Assembly (NCBI RefSeq): GCF_052117125.1
Contig: NZ_JBQKJT010000001.1
Coordinates: 1 to 64,000, forward strand
Direction of reading: 5' to 3'
DNA from: Avoscillospira_A sp052117125
GTDB lineage: Bacteria > Bacillota > Clostridia > Oscillospirales > Oscillospiraceae
Length of the DNA: 64,000 nucleotides
A program made the position numbers and the translations under genes. The notes under the pieces were generated by a model. It was given only the letters and a program-made list of their open reading frames with translations, was not told the DNA's origin and made no database searches. Shown here piece after piece: positions 42,426 through 51,439 of the stretch (the first letter of the stretch is position 1; every line of letters begins with the position of its first letter).

Positions 42426-42877
42426 TTACCCCCCGCAGGCTGCGAGACGCCCAACAGTTCCAACTGCAATACCACAGCTATGGGGAACTCTCAACTGTAC
42501 CGGACCGGCTCCGCTGGTGCCGTCACCATATGGGCTTGATGCAAAGGGAGGTTGCAGCCCGTATTGGGATCAGCCGCGGTCAATACATGGATTTAGAAAC
42601 CGGAGCCGTAGACTATTACCCAAAAGAAGTTGTGGACAAGCTGGCTGCGCTGTTCGGCATCCCGGCGGCAGATCTCCTGGATGACTTCAGTCGCTTTCTT
42701 TACTACGGACAGGGCAAGGCCATCCGGGAGCATCGGGAGTGTCTCGGCCTCCAGAAGAAACCCTATGCCCGGTTGCTTCATATGACACCGCAGAGCCTTC
42801 GGGCGTGGGAGTCGGAGAAGAAGCAGATTTCCAAAGCTTCCTGGGAGAAATATTTCAAAGGGATGATTGCAGTATAA
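42245..42877 (+). CDS. HTH protein at the left end of the sigK element (start uncertain)
   Basis: The C-terminal 130 residues carry two XRE-like DNA-binding units: DRLRWCRHHMGLMQREVAAR, IGISRGQYMDLETGAVDYYP and, later, REHRECLGLQKKPYARLLHM, TPQSLRAWESEKKQIS. Upstream the frame stays open but no start has a ribosome site. Candidates are GTG 42,245 (inside sigK DNA), TTG 42,374 and GTG 42,386. It may be truncated by the junction or start in DNA joined on excision. A regulator of the intervening element is likely. A terminator (CACCGAAAAT ... ATTTTCGGTG, about 42,892-42,924) follows. Confidence 0.65.
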   Translation: MCGKCYPIADGFYVPHRPPLGSKSPKWRIWAQVSEAVYILCATLDAHVRYAPLYVHRFRLITPRRLRDAQQFQLQYHSYGELSTVPDRLRWCRHHMGLMQREVAARIGISRGQYMDLETGAVDYYPKEVVDKLAALFGIPAADLLDDFSRFLYYGQGKAIREHRECLGLQKKPYARLLHMTPQSLRAWESEKKQISKASWEKYFKGMIAV

Positions 42878-42882
42878 TAAAA

Positions 42883-42929
42883 AAGAAAATCACCGAAAAT
42901 CTCCAAGCAGAATTTTCGGTGATTTTTCT
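42883..42929. terminator. Terminator after the HTH gene
   Basis: AAAATCACCGAAAAT ... ATTTTCGGTGATTTT is a 15-bp stem with T-runs in both senses. Confidence 0.9.
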
Positions 42930-43009
42930 TGTTATAATCTTTCTTTCATCTGCAAAATTATATTCTACAACAGATTTGGTTGATTATTGATTAAATCGGT
43001 ATTTAGGGA

Positions 43010-43918
43010 TTAAACCACTTTAATTTCAGGAGTATCAGCTAATTCCACTTTATTTTTCTTTAAGAAATTACAGACAGCATCATAATGGCCCTCAATAATT
43101 TCCGTTTCTGAAAATCTTGCAATAGCTTTTCCTGCTCGAGTTAACATAACTGCTCCACTTGGGAAATGCCTATCTTTATATTGCAATACGGTTGCTGTTT
43201 TCTCTCCATATATAAGGTGTAATTTGGGATTTAATTCAGAATTGTATTGAATGACGTAACCGATAGAGGGGTCAAACTGTATCAGTCCCAGCATTTGAAG
43301 TTCATTCAATTCTGAAAAATTAATACCATATTGTGCGAGATAGCTATAATCAACTGGCAGAATAATGTGTCTCTGTGCTGGCATAATTTTTCCTGTTGTA
43401 TCAACAGGTACTATATAAACTGCAAGATTACATATAACTTGAAAAACTCTTGCATAGCGTGGTGTTATTTCCGACAGAATTCGGATTACACTTGGTGGCG
43501 TACTGCTCGGCTGTTCAAATTCTTTTGCCAAAATATTTCCCCATAAAAGCTGTACCTGTTCGTCAGAAACAAACTTTGCAGAATCTATAAATCGTTCAAG
43601 CCATTCATCATCTACTTTAGATGTAGCAGTAAAGTTTGTCCCCTCTAAAGCTACATCCTGTGCAATTTGTGCAATTGTTACCTGATTCTTCATATATTGA
43701 TACGTTTTTTTGGCATTGGCAATAGCCATCATTTTTACTTCTGGCGATAGGTTACTATTCTCAATCTCAGAAATGTATGTAGAAACAGCTTTTTTCTTTA
43801 ATCCCCAAAACGGAAATATCCCACCAATTATTTCAAATAGTTTATTTGCGCTCTCTTTTCCAACACTTTCAGCAGTAGCCTTTGCTATTTCTAATCCGTA
43901 TTCTTCTATAGTAGTCAT
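43010..43918 (-). CDS. DUF2806 domain protein in a defence context
   Basis: 302 residues. Matches the DUF2806 pattern: an N-terminal region (LEIAKATAESVGKESANKLF), a central VSDEQVQLLWGNILAKEFE with SVIRILSEITPRYARVFQVI, and a C-terminal ALTRAGKAIARF-like segment (VMLTRAGKAIARF). Molecular function unknown; family members occur near restriction and other defence genes. It is the gene after the large helicase on the same strand, with a hairpin between (about 43,947-43,978). AT-rich relative to the chromosome. Confidence 0.75.
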   Translation of the reverse strand: MTTIEEYGLEIAKATAESVGKESANKLFEIIGGIFPFWGLKKKAVSTYISEIENSNLSPEVKMMAIANAKKTYQYMKNQVTIAQIAQDVALEGTNFTATSKVDDEWLERFIDSAKFVSDEQVQLLWGNILAKEFEQPSSTPPSVIRILSEITPRYARVFQVICNLAVYIVPVDTTGKIMPAQRHIILPVDYSYLAQYGINFSELNELQMLGLIQFDPSIGYVIQYNSELNPKLHLIYGEKTATVLQYKDRHFPSGAVMLTRAGKAIARFSETEIIEGHYDAVCNFLKKNKVELADTPEIKVV

Positions 43919-44021
43919 ATTTCCTCTCCTTCTTGTTTAAGGAATACCCGGCCCAGACACTATCTGGTGCCGGGTGTTATTCTTATACCTTAGGATATTA
44001 GGTATCGCCATCTCCGTCCGC

Positions 44022-47000
44022 TTAAAGCATGATTACCTGTGCTTCAGAAACGGTGTTGTTCTCCGTTATTTCCTCCGGTATCTCCGCAACTACACAATCT
44101 CCTAACCACCTAGACAGAAACTCTTTTGCCTTATCCCGATCCAGCAGATCATGGATGCGTTGATTATAGTAGTTTCGCAGACAATGGTAGCAGGAGGGCT
44201 GACAATCACAGTTGGCAACCACACGGTAGGCAGATTGGAGTACCTGCGAGAAGACCTTTCCATCCTCTGTTACCAAACGGCGAACATGGCCTGCTCCACC
44301 AGCCACAGCATCATAGAGGATCACAGAATAGAGGAGCTGGCCGCTACAATTTTTCAGATGCAAGCATCCCTTTAAATCTGTTCGCTCGATATCAAGCTCT
44401 CTGGAGAGACCTTCCAGCAGTGCATACATGACAGAAAGCATTTTTTCATATTCCAAGGATTCTGCTGTAAAAAATGTAATCTGAACAACATCTGTTTTGA
44501 ATATGTGGGACAAATAAGATTCTGTCCCTTGGCCTTCATAGATGCATTTTGTACCCCATGATGTGTAGTGCTCCGCTTTTAACGGTGCTTTGGCATCGCT
44601 TGTCCAACCGCAGAGGGGACAAATGGTATGCTTTTCAGAGCCTATGACTACAAGTGAATCGTTTGCTGTGGACTGCAATTCCACTTCTGCGCCCGCAAAG
44701 GAAAACCTGATCTTCTTGATGATATCATGCTGATCTCCTACATAATAATCATCCGTTCTGTAATCCCGTTCCGGACGCCGGAGTGGTGCATCCGGAGCAT
44801 CCGCTTTATCGGTTATAAATCCGAGGCGGGGTTCCAATGCTGCATTCCATCGCTTTCTGGGAATTTTTTCACCGCAGGAAACACATTCCTTTTCCCTGTT
44901 TCGAGCCAGCAAATCATCTGTATAGTTCACCTGACTACAATGCGGACAGCTTGCAAAAAATCCGCGGGAAGCAGCCTTTCTTGTTTTGGATTCCATCCGG
45001 ATATAGCGGCTCGTATACAATTTCCCGTCTGCAATCACGCCGGAACCGGGGGCATATTCTGCAATTGCCATCTGGAGATCTCTGGCTAGACTCAAATCTT
45101 CATTGCTGGTTCCTGTTTTTTTACCTGCAATCTGCAATTCGACTGTATCCACCGGAAAACCGTATTTGGGCAGAACATTATTTCTGGTCCAGAAATCAAT
45201 CAGACTCCGCCTGAACCCGTCCTCCCGGCCGCACCGAATGCGGCGCAGTTCAAAATAAAAGCTTTTATAGTTTTCAGGGGTATTTTTCTGGATCTTTTTC
45301 AGCTCATTTTCCAGCTTCTTGACCTCTTCACGGTGCAGTTCAACGGCCTCGGAGAGAATACCACAGTCTGTTCCGATCAGTTCTTCGATCCAGGAGCCGT
45401 CATGGATACCCATAATTTCATGCATCGAGGCAGGAACAGATTTTTTCAGCAGCTCGGTTAGGCGCTGGTTTGGCTGATGCAAAAATGTCACAAGCTTCTC
45501 GTAACCATCCTCATTCAGGAAAATATTTGCGTTATCACCATCATATACCTCACTATTTTTTGCAAGAAATTCACTCAGCGCAACTGCAAAAATATGGCGA
45601 TATATGACTTTCTTATTTTCCAGAGAAAAATGCGGCGCGTTGATCTTTCCTGAAATAATGGTGGCCGGATTTTCATAATAGGTAAAATCATGGGAAGAAA
45701 GCTTAGCATATGTCATCACAAATGCAGCAGTATGGGAGGCACGGCCTGCACGGCCTGCACGCTGCACATAGTTGGAAGGGCTCGGTGGAATATCTCTCAT
45801 GCACACGGTTTCCAGTCCGCCTACATCCACGCCCATCTCAAAGGTGGTGGAACAGCTAAGCGCGTTAATTTTTCCATTTACAAAGGCATCCTGATATACG
45901 GATTGACGATTTCTGGACAGCTGCGCCGTATGTTCCTTCATTTGCAGGGGAAGCATTTTATCACTGTCATAGAGGGCCATATAGTGGTTGTCTGCAAAGA
46001 ATTGCTCCGGATCAATTTCCTCCAGCTGTCCGTCACAGCGTACCACAGAGCACTTCCCTTTTACATTGTGAACTGTAACTCTGCCACATTTCCTGCATCG
46101 ATAAGTGTGTGCTGTCGGTTCACAGTTCAGGCATATATCGAAATCACAGATATTGAGGCTCAGCTCCGAACTGTCGCCGCCCTCCAGAATATAGGCCCAA
46201 AAATCCATCAGGAAACGGTTGGCATCATTTTCTGACATTCCTGTGGCCTGGCACAGCCTTGACAGTCTTGTATTGGGGTAATATGCACTGTTTCCACTTT
46301 CCCGTGTCCGTGCAGCCCAGCCAATAAGATGGCTTTTGGCAGTATCGTCGGTTTTGCACTTGACCAGTTTTTTCTCATAGGGCGTAAAGAAAATATACTC
46401 CCGCTCCGAATCATTCAGAGCCATTTCTTTGCCTGCATTAAGAGCACCGGCATAGCAGCCATCCAAAACCAGCAGCTCCAGCAAGTGTCTTGCTTCGATT
46501 GCAGAGAGTCCATACTTTTGATGGAAAAATGCAGGCAAATCGATTCCGGTTTTCCACCCTGGAGCGTTGCGGGCATATTGAAAATAAATTACTCCCATCG
46601 AGCTCAGGCTTGTAGCTCTTCTCCCGTTAAAGAGTTCATTCAGCAGTGCAATCCACGCATTCTGCTTGGATCGTTCATGCAACATGTCCTTGTCCGTTGC
46701 TTGGTCCGGGTCCCAAAGGTCAAATGAGTGCTCTGACTCAAATACTCGAGTTAATCTTTCCGCAAACGCCTTTACTGATAAGCGGTAATTTCCATTTGTC
46801 CTCATTTCCTTTACAACACGGAAAATACCACGCCGCCGGAGAAACTCTTGATAGGATTTCTCCATATAATTCGCAAAGAATGCTGCTTCACTTCTGCTAT
46901 CAGAGAAACACAGAAATTGTTTTGCTTTTTCCTTTAACTCAGGTTTTTTGATATTTCTCACTTGAGCAAAAGGATCATCCGTCCATTGGATCGCCTCCTT

Positions 47001-48881
47001 GTCTGAGTTTTCTGCAGGTATTACGACTTCTGCATCTGGAAGCTGCTCAAAAAGCTCCGTACACAGAACCGCTGTAGCAGCATCAGAACCCAGATAGAAG
47101 CTGCGAAAACTTCCATATCCGCAAGCCGGACATTTGGCAATTTTCTTACCTTTCGTTCGATTTACACGCTTAAGATGGATATATTCCGCTTTTTTACAAT
47201 CACAAATCGAACCCAAAACAATATCTGCTTTGGTGCCCATCTTCCCGCATTGCGTGCAAATTACAAAATCATTTTCACCTTGATCTTCCAATGCTTCTCC
47301 TTCTGCATCTTCGATGCCCATATCTTTCAATTCGGCATCATCCCACAGAAGAAAAAACTCGCAATCGTCGGGATCTTGTTCCGACTTCCTGGAAACCTGC
47401 CGATACTGGCCGCATTCATTTTTTCCGACCAGTGCAATCCGACCACAATCCTGACAAATTGCGATTTCAAATACGCCCTGCCCCTGTTCGTTGCGCTCCC
47501 TGCGCTTCAAATAGAGCCTTTTGGGATTTCCCAATGTAATGTAAGCTCCCTCCAACGCCCGGACAAAGAAATGATATTTGGCTTTGATAAGGCTGGCACC
47601 ATTTTTCTCCGCCGCAGTGCAAACTGCCACAAAATCAATCAGTTCTTCCTTTGAGATGCCCAAAGACTTTCTGATTGTATCGATTGTTTCCGGCATTATA
47701 GTTGCACATCTAAAACGGTAAAAAAGGTCGCAGTGCAGCAAAAATTCATAGATTTTTTCCTCTGTATCCCCATTGGGAGCATAATCCTCGATACCGTACT
47801 TTTGCAGTATTTCCCCCAACGGGAGTCGCTTTTCCGCAATCTCCTTAAAAATAGCAACTGGAACATCCAATCGTTCCTTGATGGCCGGACTGGCATCCTG
47901 AGAGCGGATAATATTCTCCGGGTAAAATTCTACGCCACAAAGATTTTTTCCAAAATCCACAATATCTTGATTGGCATCCTCTCCCCCAAGTGTAGCACTG
48001 GTCAGAATATATTGCACACTGCTGTTTCCAATCCGGGCACGCAGGCGACGCATAAGCATAGAAGTCTCCATGCCAGTTGTTCCTTTATATACATGCGCTT
48101 CATCCAAAACCACAAAGTGAAGTCTTGCGCTGGAAAAGACTTTATCATCTTTTGGACGAAGCAGCATGTATTCCAACATGGAATAGTTGGTAATCAATAT
48201 GTGGGGCGGCGTCTGCTGCATTTCCTCTCTGGACAATATTTCATTGGTCAACGGCTCTGGAAATTCTGCATTGATACTGTTTTTACGATATTGCTCCCGA
48301 GCCTTTGCCCTGGTATATTCTGTATTTCCGTTATAAAGACCAAACGTAATATCTGGATAATTACGCAAAAGTCTGCGCATTCGTTTGATCTGGTCATTGG
48401 CCAGCGCATTCATGGGATAGATAATGATGGCGCGAACGCCGTTCACGCTCAGTGTGCCTACTTCTTTTTCCTTCAAAAGTGAATGGAGGATTGGAAGCAA
48501 AAAACATTCCGTTTTGCCAGAACCTGTTCCTGTGGTAACTACAAGATTATTTCCAGCTGCTGCTTTTTTTAGTGCTTCTACCTGATGCAGATACAAAGAG
48601 CGTTCCAGCTTCAGCTCACGCTTCTTTTCTGCAACCGGCTCCAGCTCTGCAAATTCTCTACTGGCAATGCCACTGGCTATCAACTGAGAGAGACTTTCGC
48701 CGGTTTTGTAGGACCCGCTCACATCCAGGTATGGTCCCTTGGCCACAAATCCTTCTTTCTCTAATTGTGTCCGCAGCTCTTTGGCATACTCTTTGTCTGC
48801 AATGTCAAAACTGGTGGTAATGTAGTCCACATAGCTTTGCTTTATGTTGTCAGACGCCACAATTGGGTCAAATCGGTTCAA
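44022..48881 (-). CDS. DEAD/DEAH helicase with C-terminal DUF1998 (DruE/DrmAB-like)
   Basis: 1619 residues. Superfamily 2 helicase motifs: VVTTGTGSGKTECFLLPIL (I, about residue 110), IIIYPMNALANDQIKR (Ia), LITNYSMLEYMLLRP, VVLDEAHVYKG (II, DEAH), LTSATLGG (III) and YVQRAGRAGR (VI). Zinc-type Cys pairs occur mid-protein (CQDCGR, CTQCGK, CPACGYG, CLNCEP, CRKCGR). The C-terminus is DUF1998-like with LYDAVAGGAGHVRRL and CDCQPSCYHCLRNYYNQ. Single proteins with this layout are the Druantia helicase DruE and the DNA-repair helicase MrfA; DISARM splits the same parts into DrmA and DrmB. A phage-defence role is the best inference. Confidence 0.88.
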   Translation of the reverse strand: MNRFDPIVASDNIKQSYVDYITTSFDIADKEYAKELRTQLEKEGFVAKGPYLDVSGSYKTGESLSQLIASGIASREFAELEPVAEKKRELKLERSLYLHQVEALKKAAAGNNLVVTTGTGSGKTECFLLPILHSLLKEKEVGTLSVNGVRAIIIYPMNALANDQIKRMRRLLRNYPDITFGLYNGNTEYTRAKAREQYRKNSINAEFPEPLTNEILSREEMQQTPPHILITNYSMLEYMLLRPKDDKVFSSARLHFVVLDEAHVYKGTTGMETSMLMRRLRARIGNSSVQYILTSATLGGEDANQDIVDFGKNLCGVEFYPENIIRSQDASPAIKERLDVPVAIFKEIAEKRLPLGEILQKYGIEDYAPNGDTEEKIYEFLLHCDLFYRFRCATIMPETIDTIRKSLGISKEELIDFVAVCTAAEKNGASLIKAKYHFFVRALEGAYITLGNPKRLYLKRRERNEQGQGVFEIAICQDCGRIALVGKNECGQYRQVSRKSEQDPDDCEFFLLWDDAELKDMGIEDAEGEALEDQGENDFVICTQCGKMGTKADIVLGSICDCKKAEYIHLKRVNRTKGKKIAKCPACGYGSFRSFYLGSDAATAVLCTELFEQLPDAEVVIPAENSDKEAIQWTDDPFAQVRNIKKPELKEKAKQFLCFSDSRSEAAFFANYMEKSYQEFLRRRGIFRVVKEMRTNGNYRLSVKAFAERLTRVFESEHSFDLWDPDQATDKDMLHERSKQNAWIALLNELFNGRRATSLSSMGVIYFQYARNAPGWKTGIDLPAFFHQKYGLSAIEARHLLELLVLDGCYAGALNAGKEMALNDSEREYIFFTPYEKKLVKCKTDDTAKSHLIGWAARTRESGNSAYYPNTRLSRLCQATGMSENDANRFLMDFWAYILEGGDSSELSLNICDFDICLNCEPTAHTYRCRKCGRVTVHNVKGKCSVVRCDGQLEEIDPEQFFADNHYMALYDSDKMLPLQMKEHTAQLSRNRQSVYQDAFVNGKINALSCSTTFEMGVDVGGLETVCMRDIPPSPSNYVQRAGRAGRASHTAAFVMTYAKLSSHDFTYYENPATIISGKINAPHFSLENKKVIYRHIFAVALSEFLAKNSEVYDGDNANIFLNEDGYEKLVTFLHQPNQRLTELLKKSVPASMHEIMGIHDGSWIEELIGTDCGILSEAVELHREEVKKLENELKKIQKNTPENYKSFYFELRRIRCGREDGFRRSLIDFWTRNNVLPKYGFPVDTVELQIAGKKTGTSNEDLSLARDLQMAIAEYAPGSGVIADGKLYTSRYIRMESKTRKAASRGFFASCPHCSQVNYTDDLLARNREKECVSCGEKIPRKRWNAALEPRLGFITDKADAPDAPLRRPERDYRTDDYYVGDQHDIIKKIRFSFAGAEVELQSTANDSLVVIGSEKHTICPLCGWTSDAKAPLKAEHYTSWGTKCIYEGQGTESYLSHIFKTDVVQITFFTAESLEYEKMLSVMYALLEGLSRELDIERTDLKGCLHLKNCSGQLLYSVILYDAVAGGAGHVRRLVTEDGKVFSQVLQSAYRVVANCDCQPSCYHCLRNYYNQRIHDLLDRDKAKEFLSRWLGDCVVAEIPEEITENNTVSEAQVIML

Positions 48882-49693
48882 AAATCATCTTCCTCTCTGA
48901 ATGCAAACTCATCAGCAATGGGAAATCTTTTCCACGCTTCTTCCGGTGGACAATCCCATTTTCTATTTTTTATGCGCACATATCCTTTTTCCAGATACAC
49001 TTTTGTATCTACATCAAGCAGCAGCGGCTCTCCGTCTGCATTGTAAACTTTTACTCGATTACCCTGTACAACGCAGAAGGACACTGGGTTAATGTTTTCG
49101 TACTGTTCATTCTCCGGGTCATTGTTCATATAGTTCCATCGTTGATCCGGAGCACGAAATGAGAGCACGCCTTCATACGTCGGAACTGGAGGTTCAAACT
49201 CTCCGTCAAAGTCACGCATACCAATGTATTCAATGTCAAAAATAACCGCATCATTGTAGTGGAACTTTGCCATCTCTATTTTCCGTGTTTCACAGGACCA
49301 GAACCACACTTTCATAAGGCGAACAAATTTCCCATCAAACCTACATTCAGGCCGTTCTTCAATTTGGAACGTTTCTTCCCAAACCAACTGGCGGCGATCT
49401 CCAACAACAAAAGGATTATCATTCGGCAGGTCAAGAAATACCTTGCATCCATAACTCCCCGGCTTGCAGGAAAAGTTTTTTTCAAAAGGCTTTCCGGGCT
49501 GAAGTTGTCTATAGATCCACGGATCATTCTGAACATCATTTTCCAATTCCACTGTAAATTTTGGAGAACCTGGGCCTATAAAGTTTGAGTCAGGTTCCCA
49601 TATGATACATGTGTTATCACGGATCAATGGCGAGGTCAGAAACGCAGGAGTAAAATATACATCTGCTACGGGGGCTGATTCTGGAAAGACCAT
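48878..49693 (-). CDS. N-terminally truncated partner protein of the helicase
   Basis: 271 codons, no family recognised: ACP-like DNDPENEQYENINPVSF and RVKVYNADGEPLLLDVDTK. The stop overlaps the helicase start by 4 nt (ATGA), so the two form a coupled operon. The first part looks cut: the only ATG (49,693) lies inside sequence also read by another truncated frame and without a ribosome site. Homologues would be larger if it corresponds to a Druantia-type partner, which I cannot confirm. Confidence 0.6.
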   Translation of the reverse strand: MVFPESAPVADVYFTPAFLTSPLIRDNTCIIWEPDSNFIGPGSPKFTVELENDVQNDPWIYRQLQPGKPFEKNFSCKPGSYGCKVFLDLPNDNPFVVGDRRQLVWEETFQIEERPECRFDGKFVRLMKVWFWSCETRKIEMAKFHYNDAVIFDIEYIGMRDFDGEFEPPVPTYEGVLSFRAPDQRWNYMNNDPENEQYENINPVSFCVVQGNRVKVYNADGEPLLLDVDTKVYLEKGYVRIKNRKWDCPPEEAWKRFPIADEFAFREEDDF

Positions 49694-49862
49694 TCATCCA
49701 GCGGCAGACCAGGCCGTTATCCAGATAAAAGTCCTGTTCCTCTTTCTGGTTAAAAAAACTGGCAAAGAGTTCATAGAGCAAATCGGTCTGGCTCATATTG
49801 CGGTCATCACTGATATAGCGGCGGATAATCGCCATAATCGAGCAGAAATCACATCGCTCCAT
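49617..49862 (-). pseudogene. N-terminal fragment of a conserved small protein
   Basis: The ATG at 49,862 follows GGGAGGG. The 60 codons MERCDFCSIMAIIRRYISDD, NMSQTDLLYELFASFFNQKE and FYLDNGLVCRWMNGLSRISP look like the start of a conserved hypothetical found in clostridial accessory DNA. The frame then diverges (RSRCIFYSC) and overlaps the start of the helicase partner. The junction near 49,690 is probably a deletion joining two genes. Confidence 0.5.
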
Positions 49863-50010
49863 AAATACCCTCCCTTCTGCTTTTGTCAATTTGCGGTCAA
49901 CTCCCGCTCAATGCAAGTCAGTCCAGTTCTTGATACACTGAAACCACAACAGAGGTCCCAACCCGCTCCTGAAAAACATTGGGTATAGCAGGCAGCCTCT
50001 CCCTCATAGA

Positions 50011-50238
50011 TTGCACTATCGGGAGGTGTGTGGTATCAGCAGAAAAAGCGCTCCAATCCATGTGATTGTCCATGCCCCAAAAACAGAAGCCGGACAGCTG
50101 GAACTGGCGAAACGCGTTGCCGGTGTCCATGCCGATCTGGTGCATCGCTACATACAAAAGCTGCGTTGCCCCACAGAGGAAAAAGCAGCGTTATTGGATG
50201 CCGTCATTGCAACCGTCAAAAAGAACGCAGGAGATTGA
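50011..50238 (+). CDS. Small ICE/IME protein (unknown function)
   Basis: About 70 residues: ISRKSAPIHVIVHAPKTEAG, QLELAKRVAGVHADLVHRYI and CPTEEKAALLDAVIATVKKN. This resembles a short conserved protein of clostridial conjugative and mobilizable elements. The start is unclear: TTG 50,011, GTG 50,026 or an ATC codon 7 nt after GGGAGGTG. Function unknown. Confidence 0.55.
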   Translation: MHYREVCGISRKSAPIHVIVHAPKTEAGQLELAKRVAGVHADLVHRYIQKLRCPTEEKAALLDAVIATVKKNAGD

Positions 50239-50411
50239 ACCCGTGTGGGTTTGATTTCCTGGGCATTTCGCAAGACGCCTCACCATACAGGTTACACCAG
50301 TTTTCCCTATTTTTAGCAATTTATATTGTAGGATGTGTGTTACTTGATCGCAAGAGAATCTAGCAAAAATTTACAGATTATTTTCATCTATGTTTTCCCT
50401 TCATAGCAAAA

Positions 50412-50452
50412 TAGCAGATGGTCAAACCTGCTGTGGTTTGACCATCTGCTAT
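50412..50452. terminator. Terminator after the toxin-antitoxin pair
   Basis: GCAGATGGTCAAACC and GGTTTGACCATCTGC form a 15-bp stem with T-rich flanks on both strands. Confidence 0.92.
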
Positions 50453-50462
50453 TTTTATTGGG

Positions 50463-50753
50463 TTATTTTCCAAACAAATCGCTATGGGTTCCGGTTCTGG
50501 CCAAAGTCAGAACCAGCACACCGTTTTCAATACGGTAAATCAACAGCCAGTCCGGCCCGATATGGCATTCCCGAAAACCACCCCAGTTCCCGGTCAGTGC
50601 ATGATCCCGGTGTTTCTCCGCCAACGGTTCATCGTTGGCCAATGCCGTGATGATGGTATCCAGCAGCTCCAGGTTCAACCCACGTTTTCTGGCCTGTTTG
50701 TAGTCCTTTTTGAAGGCTGTGGTCAATTTGACGGTATATTTCATAGAGCTCAT
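50463..50753 (-). CDS. YafQ/RelE-family mRNA interferase toxin
   Basis: 96 residues: YTVKLTTAFKKDYKQARKRG, LAEKHRDHALTGNWGGFREC and HIGPDWLLIYRIENGVLVLT. This is the YafQ signature with the conserved H..H..L.G.W.G.RE.HI.PDWLLIY. Ribosome-dependent mRNA cleavage is the family activity. Its ATG overlaps the antitoxin stop (ATGA). Confidence 0.93.
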   Translation of the reverse strand: MSSMKYTVKLTTAFKKDYKQARKRGLNLELLDTIITALANDEPLAEKHRDHALTGNWGGFRECHIGPDWLLIYRIENGVLVLTLARTGTHSDLFGK

Positions 50754-51028
50754 GCCTTCAAGTCCGCAAACAATTCATCCAGGTTCGTATACCCTTTCAC
50801 CGAAGGGTCCCTGGCAATGCGCTCTGCCTCCAGCATGGCCGCCACCGTCTCCCGATTGGGCTGGTTCAGCGAGATTTCAAAGGGAATACCGCCTTCCCGG
50901 AGGGCCTGCCGCACAAAAATATTGAATGCGGTGGTCAGGTTCATGCCCAGTTCGGCAAACAGTGCATCGGCCTGGGCCTTGAGGTCTGCATCCATGCGGA
51001 TGCTGATATTGGTTGTGTTGTTGGCCAT
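50750..51028 (-). CDS. RelB/DinJ-family antitoxin
   Basis: 92 residues with an RHH domain NISIRMDADLKAQADALFAE, LGMNLTTAFNIFVRQALREG, then a toxin-binding tail (PSVKGYTNLDELFADLKA). The ATG at 51,028 is preferred over GTG 51,037 because GGAAGGAG sits at proper distance. First gene of the pair. Confidence 0.93.
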   Translation of the reverse strand: MANNTTNISIRMDADLKAQADALFAELGMNLTTAFNIFVRQALREGGIPFEISLNQPNRETVAAMLEAERIARDPSVKGYTNLDELFADLKA

Positions 51029-51198
51029 TGGCTCCACTCCTTCCTTTGATATCTCTATTGTATTCTGTTTGCACGAGAATTACAATATATTGCACGAAAA
51101 TTTTTTGTTGTCTTTGAATCTACAACCATCATTGAAAGTTTGTTACGTTATGATATAATATAATAAATGATATATCATAAAAACAAGGAGGAAAAGCC

Positions 51199-51393
51199 AT
51201 GGCAACGCAAAATCAAACCATAGCCCTCTACTCCCGCAAGTCCCGGTTTACCGGCAAGGGCGAGAGCATTGGCAATCAGGTGGAGCTATGTAAAGAATAT
51301 GTGCGGCTGCACTTTGGAGAGCAGGCCGCGGAACAGCTGGTTATCTACGAAGACGAAGGGTTTTCCGGCGGCAATTTTGTTGGGGTAAGATAG
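51199..51393 (+). pseudogene. N-terminal fragment of a large serine recombinase, interrupted
   Basis: The ATG follows AAGGAGGAAA. 60 codons match a large serine recombinase: ALYSRKSRFTGKGESIGNQV with the catalytic Ser, ELCKEYVRLHF and EDEGFSGGN. At about 51,378, where L.RP should follow, the frame enters foreign DNA and stops (FVGVR). The rest of the recombinase is absent. It lies in the element that interrupts sigK, in the orientation of sigK, and could be the enzyme that would excise that element. The interrupting DNA is the DGR-bearing transposon. Confidence 0.9.
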
Positions 51394-51428
51394 CGTTACC
51401 ATTTTGGTGCGCTGCCTTACCCCAATTT
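51384..51428. terminator. Hairpin at the left end of the inner transposon
   Basis: TTGGGGTAAG ... CTTACCCCAA with inner pairing. It terminates the transposon recombinase gene on the minus strand and lies at the junction with the broken serine recombinase. Confidence 0.8.
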
Positions 51429-51439
51429 TTAGATGTATA

